Origin: Tsukamurella sp. 8F
GTDB taxonomy: Bacteria; Actinomycetota; Actinomycetes; Mycobacteriales; Mycobacteriaceae
DNA: 64,000 nt
Direction: 5' to 3'
Assembly (NCBI RefSeq): GCF_029167375.1
Contig: NZ_JARFTP010000003.1
Span: 124,001 to 188,000, forward strand
Shown here: positions 45,515 through 53,984 of the stretch, piece by piece
Position numbering within the stretch: the first letter of the stretch is position 1
Layout of the letters: each line of letters opens with the position of its first letter
Notes under the pieces: model-generated
Told to the model about the DNA's origin: nothing
The model's database searches: none
The model's input: the letters and a program-made list of their open reading frames with translations, nothing else
Program-made: the position numbers and the translations under genes

Positions 45515-46252
45515 ATGACGAATCTGGAGAACCGCACAGCACTCATCACCGGCGCCGGAACGGGTATCGGCGCCGCGACCGCCGCCGCCCTCGCCGCCGC
45601 GGGCGCCCGCGTCGCGCTCATCGGGCGCCGCGCCGACCGAATCGCGTCGGTCGCACGGGAGGTCGACGGTGCCTATGCCGCCGCGGATGTCACCGATCGG
45701 GCTGCCCTCGCCGCCGCCGTGGGCGAGCTCCGGGCGCAGGTCGGAACATTCGATCTCGTGTTCGCCAACGCGGGAGCGATGCTGGCCGCGCCCTTCGACA
45801 CCGCCGACGTCGGCGAATGGGATCGGATGGTCGGGGTCAATGTGACCGGTCTGCTCAATACCGCCCGCGCGACGATCGGCGACTTGACGACGGCGGCCGC
45901 ACACGGTCCGGCGGACCTCGTGCTCACCAGCTCCATCGGCGCGCACATGGTGTTGCCGGGCTACGCGGTGTACACGGCGACCAAGGCGGCGGTCACGCAC
46001 CTCACGACCAATCTGCGCGCCGAGTTCGGGCCCCGTGGCGTCCGGGTGCACGCGATCGAGCCGGGCATGACCGAATCCGAGCTGGGCGACCACATGTCCG
46101 ACCCGGACGCTCGAGAGTTTCTGCGGCAGTTCACCATCGATAATCCACCGATTCCCGCGTCGGCGATCGGAGACGCCGTCGTGTGGAGTACCTCGCTTCC
46201 CGCGAACGTCAATGTGGCCTCGATGATCGTGCTGCCCACGGCGCAGGGATAG
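45515..46252 (+). CDS. short-chain dehydrogenase/reductase
   Basis: This 245-residue classical SDR has the cofactor motif TGAGTGIGAA near the N-terminus, FANAGA, catalytic Ser in TSSIGAH, and the YTATK Tyr-Lys pair. An acidic or basic residue pattern after strand 2 (IGRRADR) suggests NADP preference. ATG at 45515 has a weak ribosome site. It is divergent from the MmyB-type regulator, which probably controls it. The substrate is unknown. Confidence 0.9.
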   Translation: MTNLENRTALITGAGTGIGAATAAALAAAGARVALIGRRADRIASVAREVDGAYAAADVTDRAALAAAVGELRAQVGTFDLVFANAGAMLAAPFDTADVGEWDRMVGVNVTGLLNTARATIGDLTTAAAHGPADLVLTSSIGAHMVLPGYAVYTATKAAVTHLTTNLRAEFGPRGVRVHAIEPGMTESELGDHMSDPDAREFLRQFTIDNPPIPASAIGDAVVWSTSLPANVNVASMIVLPTAQG

Positions 46253-46274
46253 ACCGTGTGCCCGGATCACGGCC

Positions 46275-46317
46275 GGAGCGGGTGGGCATCGCTGTGGGGG
46301 CGATGCCCACCCGCTCC
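46275..46317. terminator. hairpin terminator between convergent genes
   Basis: A perfect 17-bp stem (GGAGCGGGTGGGCATCG and its complement) with a 9-base loop lies between the SDR stop and the end of the convergent F420-type gene. No T-run follows. It is likely a bidirectional terminator. Confidence 0.85.
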
Positions 46318-46341
46318 AGCCGAGATCTGGACCGCCGTCGG

Positions 46342-47268
46342 CTACAGCTGGGGCATGACCTCGGCCGCGACCCACTCGATGTGCTCGAGGTCGGACTGGT
46401 CGAGGATCTGCAAGTACACGCGGGTGACCCCCGCATCGGCGTAGGCGCCGAGCTTGTCCACGATCTCCGCCGCCGAGCCGGCGAGGCCGTTCTCTCGCAG
46501 CTCGCTCACCTCGCGGCCGATGGCCGCGGCGCGGCGGGCGATGGTCGGCTCGTCGGGACCGGCGCACAGGACCAGCGCAGCCGACCGCACGATCGACCTC
46601 GGATCCCGGCCGCGCGCCTCGCACGCGGCGTCGATGCGTCCGAATGCGGCGCGGGCCTCGTCGGCCGGGACGAACGGGACGTTGAACTCGTCGGCGAGTT
46701 CGGCGGCGAGTGCGGCGCCGCGCTTCTTCGCGGCACCGCCCAGCACGATCGGCGGACGCGGAGTCTGCACAGGCTTGGGCAGCGCGGGCGAGTCGGTGAC
46801 GGTGAGGTGTTCACCGGGGAAGTCGAACGTCGAACCCACCGGCGTCTCCCACAGCCCGACCACGATCCGCAGGGTCTCCTCGAACCGGTCGAAGCGCGTC
46901 TTGACATCGGGGAACGGGATCGCATACGCGGCGTGCTCCCGCTCGAACCAACCGGCGCCTAGACCGAGTTCCACACGGCCACCGGACATCTGATCCACCT
47001 CGGCGACTGAGATCGCGAGCGGACCCGGGAACCGGAAGGTCGCCGACGTGACCAGGGTGCCGAGGCGGATCGTGGATGTCTCGCGTGCGATGCCGCCGAG
47101 GGTGACCCACGAATCGGTCGGGCCGGGGAGGCCCTCGGTGTTCATCGCTGCATAGTGGTCGGAACGGAAGAACGCCCCGTAGCCGGCCGCCTCCGCGGTC
47201 CGGGCGACGGCGAGCTGGTCGTTGTAGGTTGCGCCCTGCTGGGGTTCGACGAAGACACGGAATTCCAT
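46342..47268 (-). CDS. LLM-class (luciferase-like) F420-dependent oxidoreductase
   Basis: This 308-residue TIM-barrel flavin/F420-dependent oxidoreductase has the family landmarks GYGAFFRSDHY, TIRLGTLVTSATFRFPGPLA and GGRVELGLGAGWFEREH. F420 is the likely cofactor because the order is F420-rich and close homologues use it. The start is ATG at 47268; the ribosome site is weak. The substrate is unknown. Confidence 0.9.
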   Translation of the reverse strand: MEFRVFVEPQQGATYNDQLAVARTAEAAGYGAFFRSDHYAAMNTEGLPGPTDSWVTLGGIARETSTIRLGTLVTSATFRFPGPLAISVAEVDQMSGGRVELGLGAGWFEREHAAYAIPFPDVKTRFDRFEETLRIVVGLWETPVGSTFDFPGEHLTVTDSPALPKPVQTPRPPIVLGGAAKKRGAALAAELADEFNVPFVPADEARAAFGRIDAACEARGRDPRSIVRSAALVLCAGPDEPTIARRAAAIGREVSELRENGLAGSAAEIVDKLGAYADAGVTRVYLQILDQSDLEHIEWVAAEVMPQL

Positions 47269-47272
47269 GTCA

Positions 47273-47797
47273 TCAGGATGCCCCACGGTGCGCCGCAGTG
47301 CCGGGCCGGACCCCGAGCAGGACCGCGTACTCGTCGCGCAGTTGTTCCCAGCCGTGGCCGAGGGCGTCGACGCCGACCGCGCGGCTCGGGTTGCCGGCCA
47401 GCCCGCGGTCCAGCGCGTCGAGACAGATCTGCCATCCCGCACCGAAACTCGGCAGCATGTCCCGCCGCGCGGTGGAGTGCTCTAGCGTGAGGACACAGCC
47501 GTCGGCGCCGTCCTCGAGTCGCCAGCGCAGTACGTCGTCGCCCCAGCGGTGCACGAGTTCATGCGGAGGTTCGATCGCGAGCACGTCGCCGGAGATCGTC
47601 TCGTCGTCTGGGTTCTCGCGCACCCTGCGAGGCCCGACCGTGTCGAAAGCGGTGTCCGGCACCGCCGGTGACCACTGCGCCAGGCGATCGGGTGCAGTGA
47701 GCCACGGCCAGACCGTCTCGGCAGGATGGGCGAATGCGCGACGGAGGGTGAGCACCCAGGTGCCGTCGCGGTCTTCGAGTGTGGTGTCGAGAGTCAT
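47273..47797 (-). CDS. SRPBCC / AHSA1-domain protein
   Basis: This 174-residue activator-of-Hsp90-ATPase-like SRPBCC protein has FAHPAETVWPWLTAPDRLAQW and a late LTLEHSTARRDMLPSFGAGW. ATG at 47797 has AAGGAG 5 bases upstream and overlaps the ArsR gene stop by 4 bases. ArsR-AHSA1 pairs are a common two-gene unit in actinobacteria in which the regulator controls itself and the ligand-binding partner. The ligand is unknown. Confidence 0.88.
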   Translation of the reverse strand: MTLDTTLEDRDGTWVLTLRRAFAHPAETVWPWLTAPDRLAQWSPAVPDTAFDTVGPRRVRENPDDETISGDVLAIEPPHELVHRWGDDVLRWRLEDGADGCVLTLEHSTARRDMLPSFGAGWQICLDALDRGLAGNPSRAVGVDALGHGWEQLRDEYAVLLGVRPGTAAHRGAS

Positions 47798-48132
47798 TGC
47801 TGCTCCTTGGCTTCGGCGTCGATGAGGGTGGACAGGTGGTCCAGGCGCATGGACCACTGGCGTGCGTAGGGCGTGACCCACGCGAGCACGGCGGGTAGCG
47901 GGTCCTCGGCGAGGTGGTAGACGCGGCGCTTACCGGCCACCTCGACGTCGACCGCGCCGGCCTCTCGCAGCACGCCCAGGTGTTTCGAGGCGAGCGACTG
48001 GGAGATCCCGAGGGTGGAGACGAGCGTTCCCACGTCCGCCGGCTCGGCACGCAGTGAGTCGAGGATCCGGCGCCGAGTGGGGTCGGCGATCACGGCGAAT
48101 GCGTCCACCGATTCATAACACCAGCTACTCAT
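47794..48132 (-). CDS. ArsR-family transcriptional regulator
   Basis: This 112-residue winged-helix regulator has the ArsR core IADPTRRRILDSL, VSTLGISQSLASKHLGVLRE and KRRVYHL in the wing. It has no obvious metal-binding cysteine pair, so it is probably a metal-independent member. ATG at 48132 lies inside an imperfect palindrome ACTCATATGAAT, a possible operator. It is coupled to the SRPBCC gene and divergent from the DinB-like gene. Confidence 0.88.
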   Translation of the reverse strand: MSSWCYESVDAFAVIADPTRRRILDSLRAEPADVGTLVSTLGISQSLASKHLGVLREAGAVDVEVAGKRRVYHLAEDPLPAVLAWVTPYARQWSMRLDHLSTLIDAEAKEQQ

Positions 48133-48171
48133 ATGAATGTCAAGTGATAGAAGAAGGCGTACCGTCGGGGC

Positions 48172-48687
48172 ATGTCCTCCCGAGAGCTGCTCCGTGACGC
48201 ATTCACTCGCCTCGTCGAACACGCCGAGGCCGTCACCTCGGGTCTCGAGCCCGACGTGGCCGACTTCCGGCCGGCGCCTCACGCCAACTCGATCGCGTGG
48301 CTGGTCTGGCACAGCGCCCGTGTACAGGACGCGCAGGTGGCCGACGTGGCCGGCGTCGAGCAGGTCTGGACCGCGCAAGGCTGGGCGGCCCGATTCGCTC
48401 TCGATCTTCCAACGGACGCAACGGGATACGGGCAGTCTGCTGACGAGGCGGCGCGCGTCCACGCGCCCGCCGAACTTCTCTCGGGGTACTACCGGGACGT
48501 GCACGAGCTGACACTGCGCTATGTCGAGACGGTCACGGGCGACGAGCTCGCGCGGATCGTCGACGCGGCGTGGGACCCGCCGGTGACGGCGGCGGTGCGG
48601 CTGGTCAGCATCGTCGACGACTGCGCCCAGCACCTGGGCACCGCGGCGTACTTGCGGGGCGTGGCGCGCGAGCTCCACATGGCTTGA
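48172..48687 (+). CDS. DinB-like / DUF664 four-helix protein
   Basis: This 171-residue helical protein of the DinB/mycothiol-transferase-like superfamily has histidines in LVWHSARVQD and DDCAQHLGTAAYLRGV placed to bind a metal. ATG at 48172 follows GGGG. Some family members are mycothiol-dependent S-transferases, which would fit a mycothiol-producing actinobacterium; the actual reaction is unknown. Confidence 0.85.
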   Translation: MSSRELLRDAFTRLVEHAEAVTSGLEPDVADFRPAPHANSIAWLVWHSARVQDAQVADVAGVEQVWTAQGWAARFALDLPTDATGYGQSADEAARVHAPAELLSGYYRDVHELTLRYVETVTGDELARIVDAAWDPPVTAAVRLVSIVDDCAQHLGTAAYLRGVARELHMA

Positions 48688-48734
48688 GAGAATCGTCGGC
48701 GACAGAAGTCAGTGTGTAGAGAGAGGACTACGAC

Positions 48735-50780
48735 GTGGCCGCCGAGACCCTGCAGTTCCAGGCCGAGACGCACCAGCTGCTGGACCTGATGATCCACTCG
48801 GTCTACTCCGAGAAGGACATCTTCCTGCGGGAATTGATCTCCAACGCGTCCGACGCGCTCGACAAGCTGCGTCTCGCCGCGTACCAGGACAAGGATCTGA
48901 GTGCCGATACGGCCGACCTGCACATCGAGCTGAAACCCGATGCCGAGGCGCGCACGCTCACCATCGCGGACAACGGCATCGGTATGAGCCGTGAGGACGT
49001 CGTCGAGCTGATCGGCACGCTCGCCAAGTCCGGCACCGGGGAGCTGCGCCGCAAGCTCGCCGAGGCGGCCGAGGCCCGCGACTCGGGTGCGTCGGCAGAG
49101 CTCATCGGCCAGTTCGGCATCGGCTTCTACTCCAGCTTCATGGTGGCCGACAAGGTCACGCTGGAGACTCGGCGGGCGGGTGAAGAGGTCGCCACGCGCT
49201 GGGAGTCGTCGGGCGAGTCCACCTACACCGTCACCGACCTCGCGGCAGGCGAGGGCCCGGCGCAGGGCACGGTCATCACTCTGCATCTCAAGGCCGAAGA
49301 CGCGGACGACAGCCTCCACGACTACACCTCCGCCGACGTGCTGCGCCGAATCGTCCGGCGTTACAGCGATTTCATCGCGTTCCCGATACGCATCGGCGAC
49401 GACGTCCTCAACTCCATGAAAGCGCTGTGGACGCGGCCGCGTAGTGAGGTCACCGACGAGGAGTACACCGAGTTCTACCGCCACGTCAGCCACGCCTTCG
49501 ACGAGCCGCTCGAGACCATCGACGTCAAGGCCGAGGGGACCTTCGAGTACCAGGCGTTGTTGTTCATCCCATCGCAGCCGCCGTTCGACATGTTCTACCG
49601 TGGCTACAAGACGGGCCTGCAGCTGTACGTCAAGCGCGTCTTCATCATGGACGACTGCGAAGCGCTGATACCGCCGTACCTGCGCTTCGTGAAGGGTGTC
49701 GTCGACGCACAAGACCTGTCGCTCAACGTCTCCCGGGAGATCCTGCAGCAGGATCGGCAGCTGACGATGATCCGCAAGCGCCTGGTGAAGAAAGTCATCT
49801 CCACCGTCAAGGCGCTGCGCGAGAAGGACCGTGCGAAGTACGAGGCCTTCTGGGCCGGTTTCGGATCCGTCTTCAAGGAGGGGCTGCTCGACGATCACGA
49901 CAACCGCGATGCGCTACTCGAGGCGAGCGTCTTCGAGACCACCGCGTTGCCCGCCGACGGCGACGCCCCCACGCGGACCTCACTCGCCGAGTACGTGTCC
50001 CGGATGCCTGAGGGGCAGGAGAAGATCTACTACGCCACCGGCGAGTCCCGCCGTCAGATCGAAGCGTCGCCGCACCTGGAGGCATTCCGCGCCAAGGGGT
50101 TCGAGGTCCTGATGCTCACGGATCAGGTCGATGAGTTGTGGGTCACCGGGGTTCCGGAGTTCGATGGCAGGGAGTTCGCCTCGATCTCGATGGGCGAGGC
50201 CGACCTCGGCGACGATGGGATCCCGGAGAAGGAGGACGGGTTCGCGTCCTTGACATCGTGGCTGGGTACCGTGCTGGAGGACCGCGTGAAGCAGGTGCGT
50301 CTCACGTCGCGTCTCACGACGTCGCCGGCGTGTCTGGTAGGCGACTCGTTCGACATGCCGCCGGCCCTGGAGCGGATGTACCGTGCAAGCGGCCAGGAGC
50401 TCCCGAGGTCCAAGCGGATCCTCGAGCTCAACCCGGAGCACGAGCTCGTCGCCGGGCTTCTCGCGAAGGTCCAGGCGGAGGGCCTGGGTTCGGCTACCGA
50501 GGCGGTCTCCGGCGAAGACACCTCCAGCGAGGACACGTCGGGCGAGAACGCTTCGGGTGAGGATGGAGTGGCCGCCTCTGATCTACAGGGCGAGGAGGCC
50601 CCGCAGGCCGCGGAGGCTCCTCGCACGCCGGAGGTGCCGGAGACGGCGGAGGCGCCGGAGGCTCTGGTCGACGCGGCGGAGTTGCTCTACGGGTCGGCGG
50701 TACTGGCCGAGGGGGGAGAGCTCGACGAGCCCGCGGCATTCGCCGCCCGCCTCGCCCGTCAGCTCGCGCGAGGCCTCTGA
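48735..50780 (+). CDS. htpG: Hsp90-type chaperone HtpG with acidic insertion
   Basis: This 681-residue Hsp90 homologue has ATPase-domain motifs RELISNASDALDKLR, DNGIGMSREDVVELIGTLAKSG and GQFGIGFYSSFMVADKV, then a middle domain (YVKRVFIMDD, VKGVVDAQDLSLNVSREILQ) and a C-terminal dimerisation domain. Residues ~591-642 are an unusual Glu/Ser/Asp/Ala/Pro-rich stretch with repeated SGED-type units inserted in the C-terminal domain. E. coli HtpG is 624 residues, so this accounts for most of the excess. The start is GTG at 48735 with GAGAGGA upstream. Confidence 0.96.
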   Translation: MAAETLQFQAETHQLLDLMIHSVYSEKDIFLRELISNASDALDKLRLAAYQDKDLSADTADLHIELKPDAEARTLTIADNGIGMSREDVVELIGTLAKSGTGELRRKLAEAAEARDSGASAELIGQFGIGFYSSFMVADKVTLETRRAGEEVATRWESSGESTYTVTDLAAGEGPAQGTVITLHLKAEDADDSLHDYTSADVLRRIVRRYSDFIAFPIRIGDDVLNSMKALWTRPRSEVTDEEYTEFYRHVSHAFDEPLETIDVKAEGTFEYQALLFIPSQPPFDMFYRGYKTGLQLYVKRVFIMDDCEALIPPYLRFVKGVVDAQDLSLNVSREILQQDRQLTMIRKRLVKKVISTVKALREKDRAKYEAFWAGFGSVFKEGLLDDHDNRDALLEASVFETTALPADGDAPTRTSLAEYVSRMPEGQEKIYYATGESRRQIEASPHLEAFRAKGFEVLMLTDQVDELWVTGVPEFDGREFASISMGEADLGDDGIPEKEDGFASLTSWLGTVLEDRVKQVRLTSRLTTSPACLVGDSFDMPPALERMYRASGQELPRSKRILELNPEHELVAGLLAKVQAEGLGSATEAVSGEDTSSEDTSGENASGEDGVAASDLQGEEAPQAAEAPRTPEVPETAEAPEALVDAAELLYGSAVLAEGGELDEPAAFAARLARQLARGL

Positions 50781-50832
50781 CCGATTCCGGTCCGTCTCGT
50801 GACGAAGGTTCGGCTACACAGGGATCTCCCGG

Positions 50833-50851
50833 CTAGGTTAGCCTGGGCTTA
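50833..50851 (+). promoter_or_regulatory. IdeR/DtxR-type iron box
   Basis: The sequence CTAGGTTAGCCTGGGCTTA matches 14 of 19 positions of the iron-box consensus TTAGGTTAGCCTAACCTAA, with a complete AGGTTAGCCT core. Its last base is the A of the ATG of the siderophore-interacting protein, so iron-loaded IdeR would block transcription and possibly initiation directly. Confidence 0.75.
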
Positions 50852-51741
50852 TGAAGTGGGAGAATTTCGTCGTCACCCTGGAGTCGAGCGAACGGATCGC
50901 CGCGAACCTGCTGCGAGCGCGGTTCGCGGTCGGCGGGGGAACCGGTCCCGGATACCTGCCGATCGCGCCCGGCGACGAATCGATTGCCTTCTACTTCTCG
51001 GGCGACGCCGAGGAGCTGCACGCTCGTACCAGTACCAACCCGAAGGCATTGGGCGGCTGGGAGATCGTAGACGACGATCGCAGCGCAGGGCATCGCAACT
51101 ACACCATCCGATCGTACGATGCGGACAGGCAGGAGATGGTCGTCGACTTCGCGGACCATCCGCACGGCCCTGCGATCGATTGGCTCCGCCAGGCCGAGCC
51201 CGGTTGGCGCGTGCTCGCGGCCGGGCCGCGCTCGTGGTACGCACCGCCCACGCACCTCACGCACCACGTTCTCGCCGGCGACCTGGCTGCTCTGCCGGCC
51301 CTGGCCCGGATCCTCGAGTCCACCCCCGACGGGGTCCGGGTCACCGTCGTAGCCGAGATCCTGGACCGCTCGGAACTGGCCTACCTGCCGGAACGTGCTG
51401 ACACCACGACGATCGAGCTGATCGGTGGCAACGGGAGGAGCGAGTCGCGGCTCGCGACGGCCCTTCCCGACCTCGATCTCGGTGACGACGCGTACTGCTG
51501 GCTCGCCGGGGAGGCTGCGGATACACGCGCAGCTAAGAAGCACCTTCGTGGAATCGGCTGGGGCCGCGAACGTTACGATATCGTCGGATACTGGCGAGCC
51601 AACGCCGAGGAGTGGACCCGCCGGTTCGAGGCCGGCGCCGACCGCTATCGCAAGGTCTATCAGGACGCGCTGACCTCGGGTCGCTCGCCGGAGGAGGCGC
51701 TGGACTACTACGAGTCGGTTCTGGAGTCGGAAGGGCTTTAG
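50851..51741 (+). CDS. siderophore-interacting protein (FAD ferric-siderophore reductase, ViuB family)
   Basis: This 296-residue flavin reductase releases iron from an imported siderophore by reduction. The FAD motif RNYTIRSYD, the pyrophosphate-loop-like DFADHPHGPAIDWL, the NADPH-domain stretch CWLAGEAADTRAAKKHL and a C-terminal VGYWR are visible. ATG at 50851 abuts an iron box, so expression under low iron is expected. It is separated from the rest of the siderophore cluster by a divergent antiporter gene but probably belongs with it. Confidence 0.92.
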   Translation: MKWENFVVTLESSERIAANLLRARFAVGGGTGPGYLPIAPGDESIAFYFSGDAEELHARTSTNPKALGGWEIVDDDRSAGHRNYTIRSYDADRQEMVVDFADHPHGPAIDWLRQAEPGWRVLAAGPRSWYAPPTHLTHHVLAGDLAALPALARILESTPDGVRVTVVAEILDRSELAYLPERADTTTIELIGGNGRSESRLATALPDLDLGDDAYCWLAGEAADTRAAKKHLRGIGWGRERYDIVGYWRANAEEWTRRFEAGADRYRKVYQDALTSGRSPEEALDYYESVLESEGL

Positions 51742-51751
51742 GCTCAGGCGA

Positions 51752-53062
51752 TCACGGCTCTCGGAGAGCCTGCCGTACCTGCTCCTCCTCTGTCTTGGCG
51801 ACACGTCCCATCGCGTATTGGAGAGTCGGCGGCGCCATGATCGACGTGGCGATGGCGATCAGCACGATCACCGTGTAGATGCTCGGGGAGAATACGCCGA
51901 TACGCATGCCCGTCATCGCGATCACGATCTCGACCGCACCTCGCGTGTTGAGTCCGGCACCCAGTGCGAGGGCCTCCCATCGAGTCTGACGCACGAGGCG
52001 CGCGCCGACGTAGGCCCCGCAGAACTTCGATACCACTGCGAGGGCCAGTAGGGAGAGCGCGGTCAACGCGACGGTCGGATCGGCGAGGAGTGTCAGGTCG
52101 ACGCGTAATCCTGCTGTGGTCAAGAAGATCGGGGCGAGGATTGTGATGGTCACCGTCCGCAGCGGCGCGATGAGCCGGGGGTTCCGGGGACCGATCACCA
52201 TACCTGCGAGGAAGGCGCCGAGGATGGCCTCCAGGTGCAGTGCCTGGGTTGCAGCCGCACATGCGACGATGATCACGGCGCACAGGGGCGCCAGGTACAT
52301 GGTCGACGACTCCGAGTTCTCGACCTTCGCCAGCAGTGGCCGGACGAGCGGCTTCACTAAGAACAGCGCGATGCCGATCGCCCCCGCGCTGGCGAGCAGT
52401 GCAGCGGCGACGTCGCCGCTGCGCAGGCCGACCGTAGCCATCGACGATGTGATCGACAGCAGCACCCAGGCGACGGCGTCGTTGGTCGTTCCCACCGCGA
52501 GGATGAGCTGACCGATGTTGCGGTGCAGCAGGTTCATCTCGGTCAAGATCTTCGCGATCACAGGGATCGCGCTCACCGATACCGCGGTGCCGAGCAGGAG
52601 CGCCAGTACCGTCGTGGAGACGCCCTCGGCGTGCATGCTCGCCGGTATCAGGAAGCCCGCGGCGACGCCCGCCGCCAATGGCACGACGAACGCGCAGACG
52701 CCGACCACCGTGACCACCCGGGCTCGACGACGTACGAAGGCGGAGTCGAGCTCGGCCCCGGCGAGGCCCACCAGCAGGACCACGCCCAGCTGTCCTACGG
52801 CATCCACCAGGTTCTGTTGGGATGCGTTCGAGGGGAACAACCACTCCTGGGCTGCGGGCCACAGCTGACCCAGTACGGACGGACCGATCACCACGCCGGC
52901 GATGATCTCGCCGACGACCGCCGGGAGGCCGATTCTGCGTGCGATCCAGCCCATGGCCGACGCAGTGGCCAGGAGCAGTGCGATCTGCATCAGGACGGTC
53001 GTCAACGTGCCCGAAGCGATGAACGGGACCGGGGTCGCGGAATGCACCAACTGACTAAGCAC
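51752..53062 (-). CDS. CPA2-type (Kef/NapA-like) cation/proton antiporter
   Basis: This 436-residue protein of the Na_H_Exchanger family has about 12 transmembrane segments, with conserved LPAVVGEIIAGVVIGPSVLG, AVSVSAIPVIAKIL, NDAVAWVLL and LNTRGAVEIVIA. It lacks the C-terminal TrkA-N domain of full Kef proteins. The start at GTG 53062 is uncertain because GGAGG is only one base away; TTG 53050 or GTG 53047 may be used. It is divergent from the siderophore biosynthesis genes and shares the upstream region with an iron box, so it may be iron-regulated too. Confidence 0.88.
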   Translation of the reverse strand: MLSQLVHSATPVPFIASGTLTTVLMQIALLLATASAMGWIARRIGLPAVVGEIIAGVVIGPSVLGQLWPAAQEWLFPSNASQQNLVDAVGQLGVVLLVGLAGAELDSAFVRRRARVVTVVGVCAFVVPLAAGVAAGFLIPASMHAEGVSTTVLALLLGTAVSVSAIPVIAKILTEMNLLHRNIGQLILAVGTTNDAVAWVLLSITSSMATVGLRSGDVAAALLASAGAIGIALFLVKPLVRPLLAKVENSESSTMYLAPLCAVIIVACAAATQALHLEAILGAFLAGMVIGPRNPRLIAPLRTVTITILAPIFLTTAGLRVDLTLLADPTVALTALSLLALAVVSKFCGAYVGARLVRQTRWEALALGAGLNTRGAVEIVIAMTGMRIGVFSPSIYTVIVLIAIATSIMAPPTLQYAMGRVAKTEEEQVRQALREP

Positions 53063-53133
53063 CTCCAGCGGGGAAGCCTGACCTGTACGACCGTACGGCG
53101 CTGCCGCGTGCCGCCGGAAGATCCGTATGCAAC

Positions 53134-53152
53134 TTAGGTGAGCCTCCCATTA
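53134..53152. promoter_or_regulatory. IdeR/DtxR-type iron box
   Basis: TTAGGTGAGCCTCCCATTA matches 14 of 19 positions of the iron-box consensus. It lies between the divergent antiporter and the first siderophore biosynthesis gene and could control both. The sequence CATAATGT (53193-53200) downstream is a possible -10 region for the + strand operon. Confidence 0.72.
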
Positions 53153-53231
53153 GCTGATACCGTACGGGAGTGGGCTGGATTGGGCGAAACAACATAATGT
53201 GCATGAATCTGTCTCGGGGTCTGGTCGTTTC

Positions 53232-53984
53232 GTGACTGTGTCGATCGTGACGGGTGCGGCCGGCGGCATCGGCCGCGCCGCCGCCCTGCGCGCCGCCGCG
53301 ACGGGGCCCGTCGCTCTCCTGGACCGCGACGCCGCCGGGCTGGAGGCGACTGCGCGCGCCCTGCGCGATGCCGACGGGGTCTGCCGGATCGTCGAGGTCG
53401 ACCTCGCCGACGCCGGCTCGGTCGAGAGTGCCGTCGCCGAGATCGAGCGTGAGACGGGGCCTGTGGACGCGCTCGCCCACTGCGCGGGGGTGCTCGCGAC
53501 CGGGCCGCTGATCGATGCGACGCCGGACGACTGGCGCCGCCTCCTCGACGTGAACCTGCTGGGTACCGTCCACATCATCACCGCGGTCGGACGCCGAATG
53601 ACCGGGCGCGGTCGCGGCTCGATCGTGGTCGTGGGTTCCAACGCGGGCGTCTCGCCGCGCGTCGGGCTGGGCGCATACGGCGCATCGAAGGCCGCCGCGC
53701 ACTCCGTGGCCCTGACCCTCGGTCTGGAGCTCGCCGAACACGGCGTCCGCGTGAACGTCGTCGCTCCGGGGTCCACCGATACACCCATGCAGGAGGCGTT
53801 CGGCGGCGCTCAGGCGGCCGCCGTGGCAGTGGCGGGCGACCTGAGCCGTCACCGTATCGGAATCCCCCTGGGGCGCATAGCCGATCCCGACGACATCGCA
53901 GCCGCAATCGACTACCTGCTGGGCCCTGGGGCGAGACACGTGACCACGCAGGTCCTCACCGTCGACGGGGGTGCGACGCGCTGA
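53232..53984 (+). CDS. entA: 2,3-dihydro-2,3-dihydroxybenzoate dehydrogenase
   Basis: This 250-residue SDR has cofactor motif TGAAGGIG (7-14) and catalytic Ser136, Tyr149 and Lys153. Being in one operon with DHB ligase, isochorismatase and isochorismate synthase identifies it as the EntA/DhbA step that oxidises the dihydrodiol to 2,3-dihydroxybenzoate. The start is GTG at 53232; GTG at 53199 would add 11 residues, and neither has a strong ribosome site. Its TGA shares a base with the next ATG. Confidence 0.92.
   Translation: MTVSIVTGAAGGIGRAAALRAAATGPVALLDRDAAGLEATARALRDADGVCRIVEVDLADAGSVESAVAEIERETGPVDALAHCAGVLATGPLIDATPDDWRRLLDVNLLGTVHIITAVGRRMTGRGRGSIVVVGSNAGVSPRVGLGAYGASKAAAHSVALTLGLELAEHGVRVNVVAPGSTDTPMQEAFGGAQAAAVAVAGDLSRHRIGIPLGRIADPDDIAAAIDYLLGPGARHVTTQVLTVDGGATR

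Noticed and set aside
48127-48138. Palindrome ACTCATATGAAT as a definite ArsR operator
   Set aside because: It is short, imperfect and built around a common CATATG. Mentioned with the ArsR gene but not called as a separate site.
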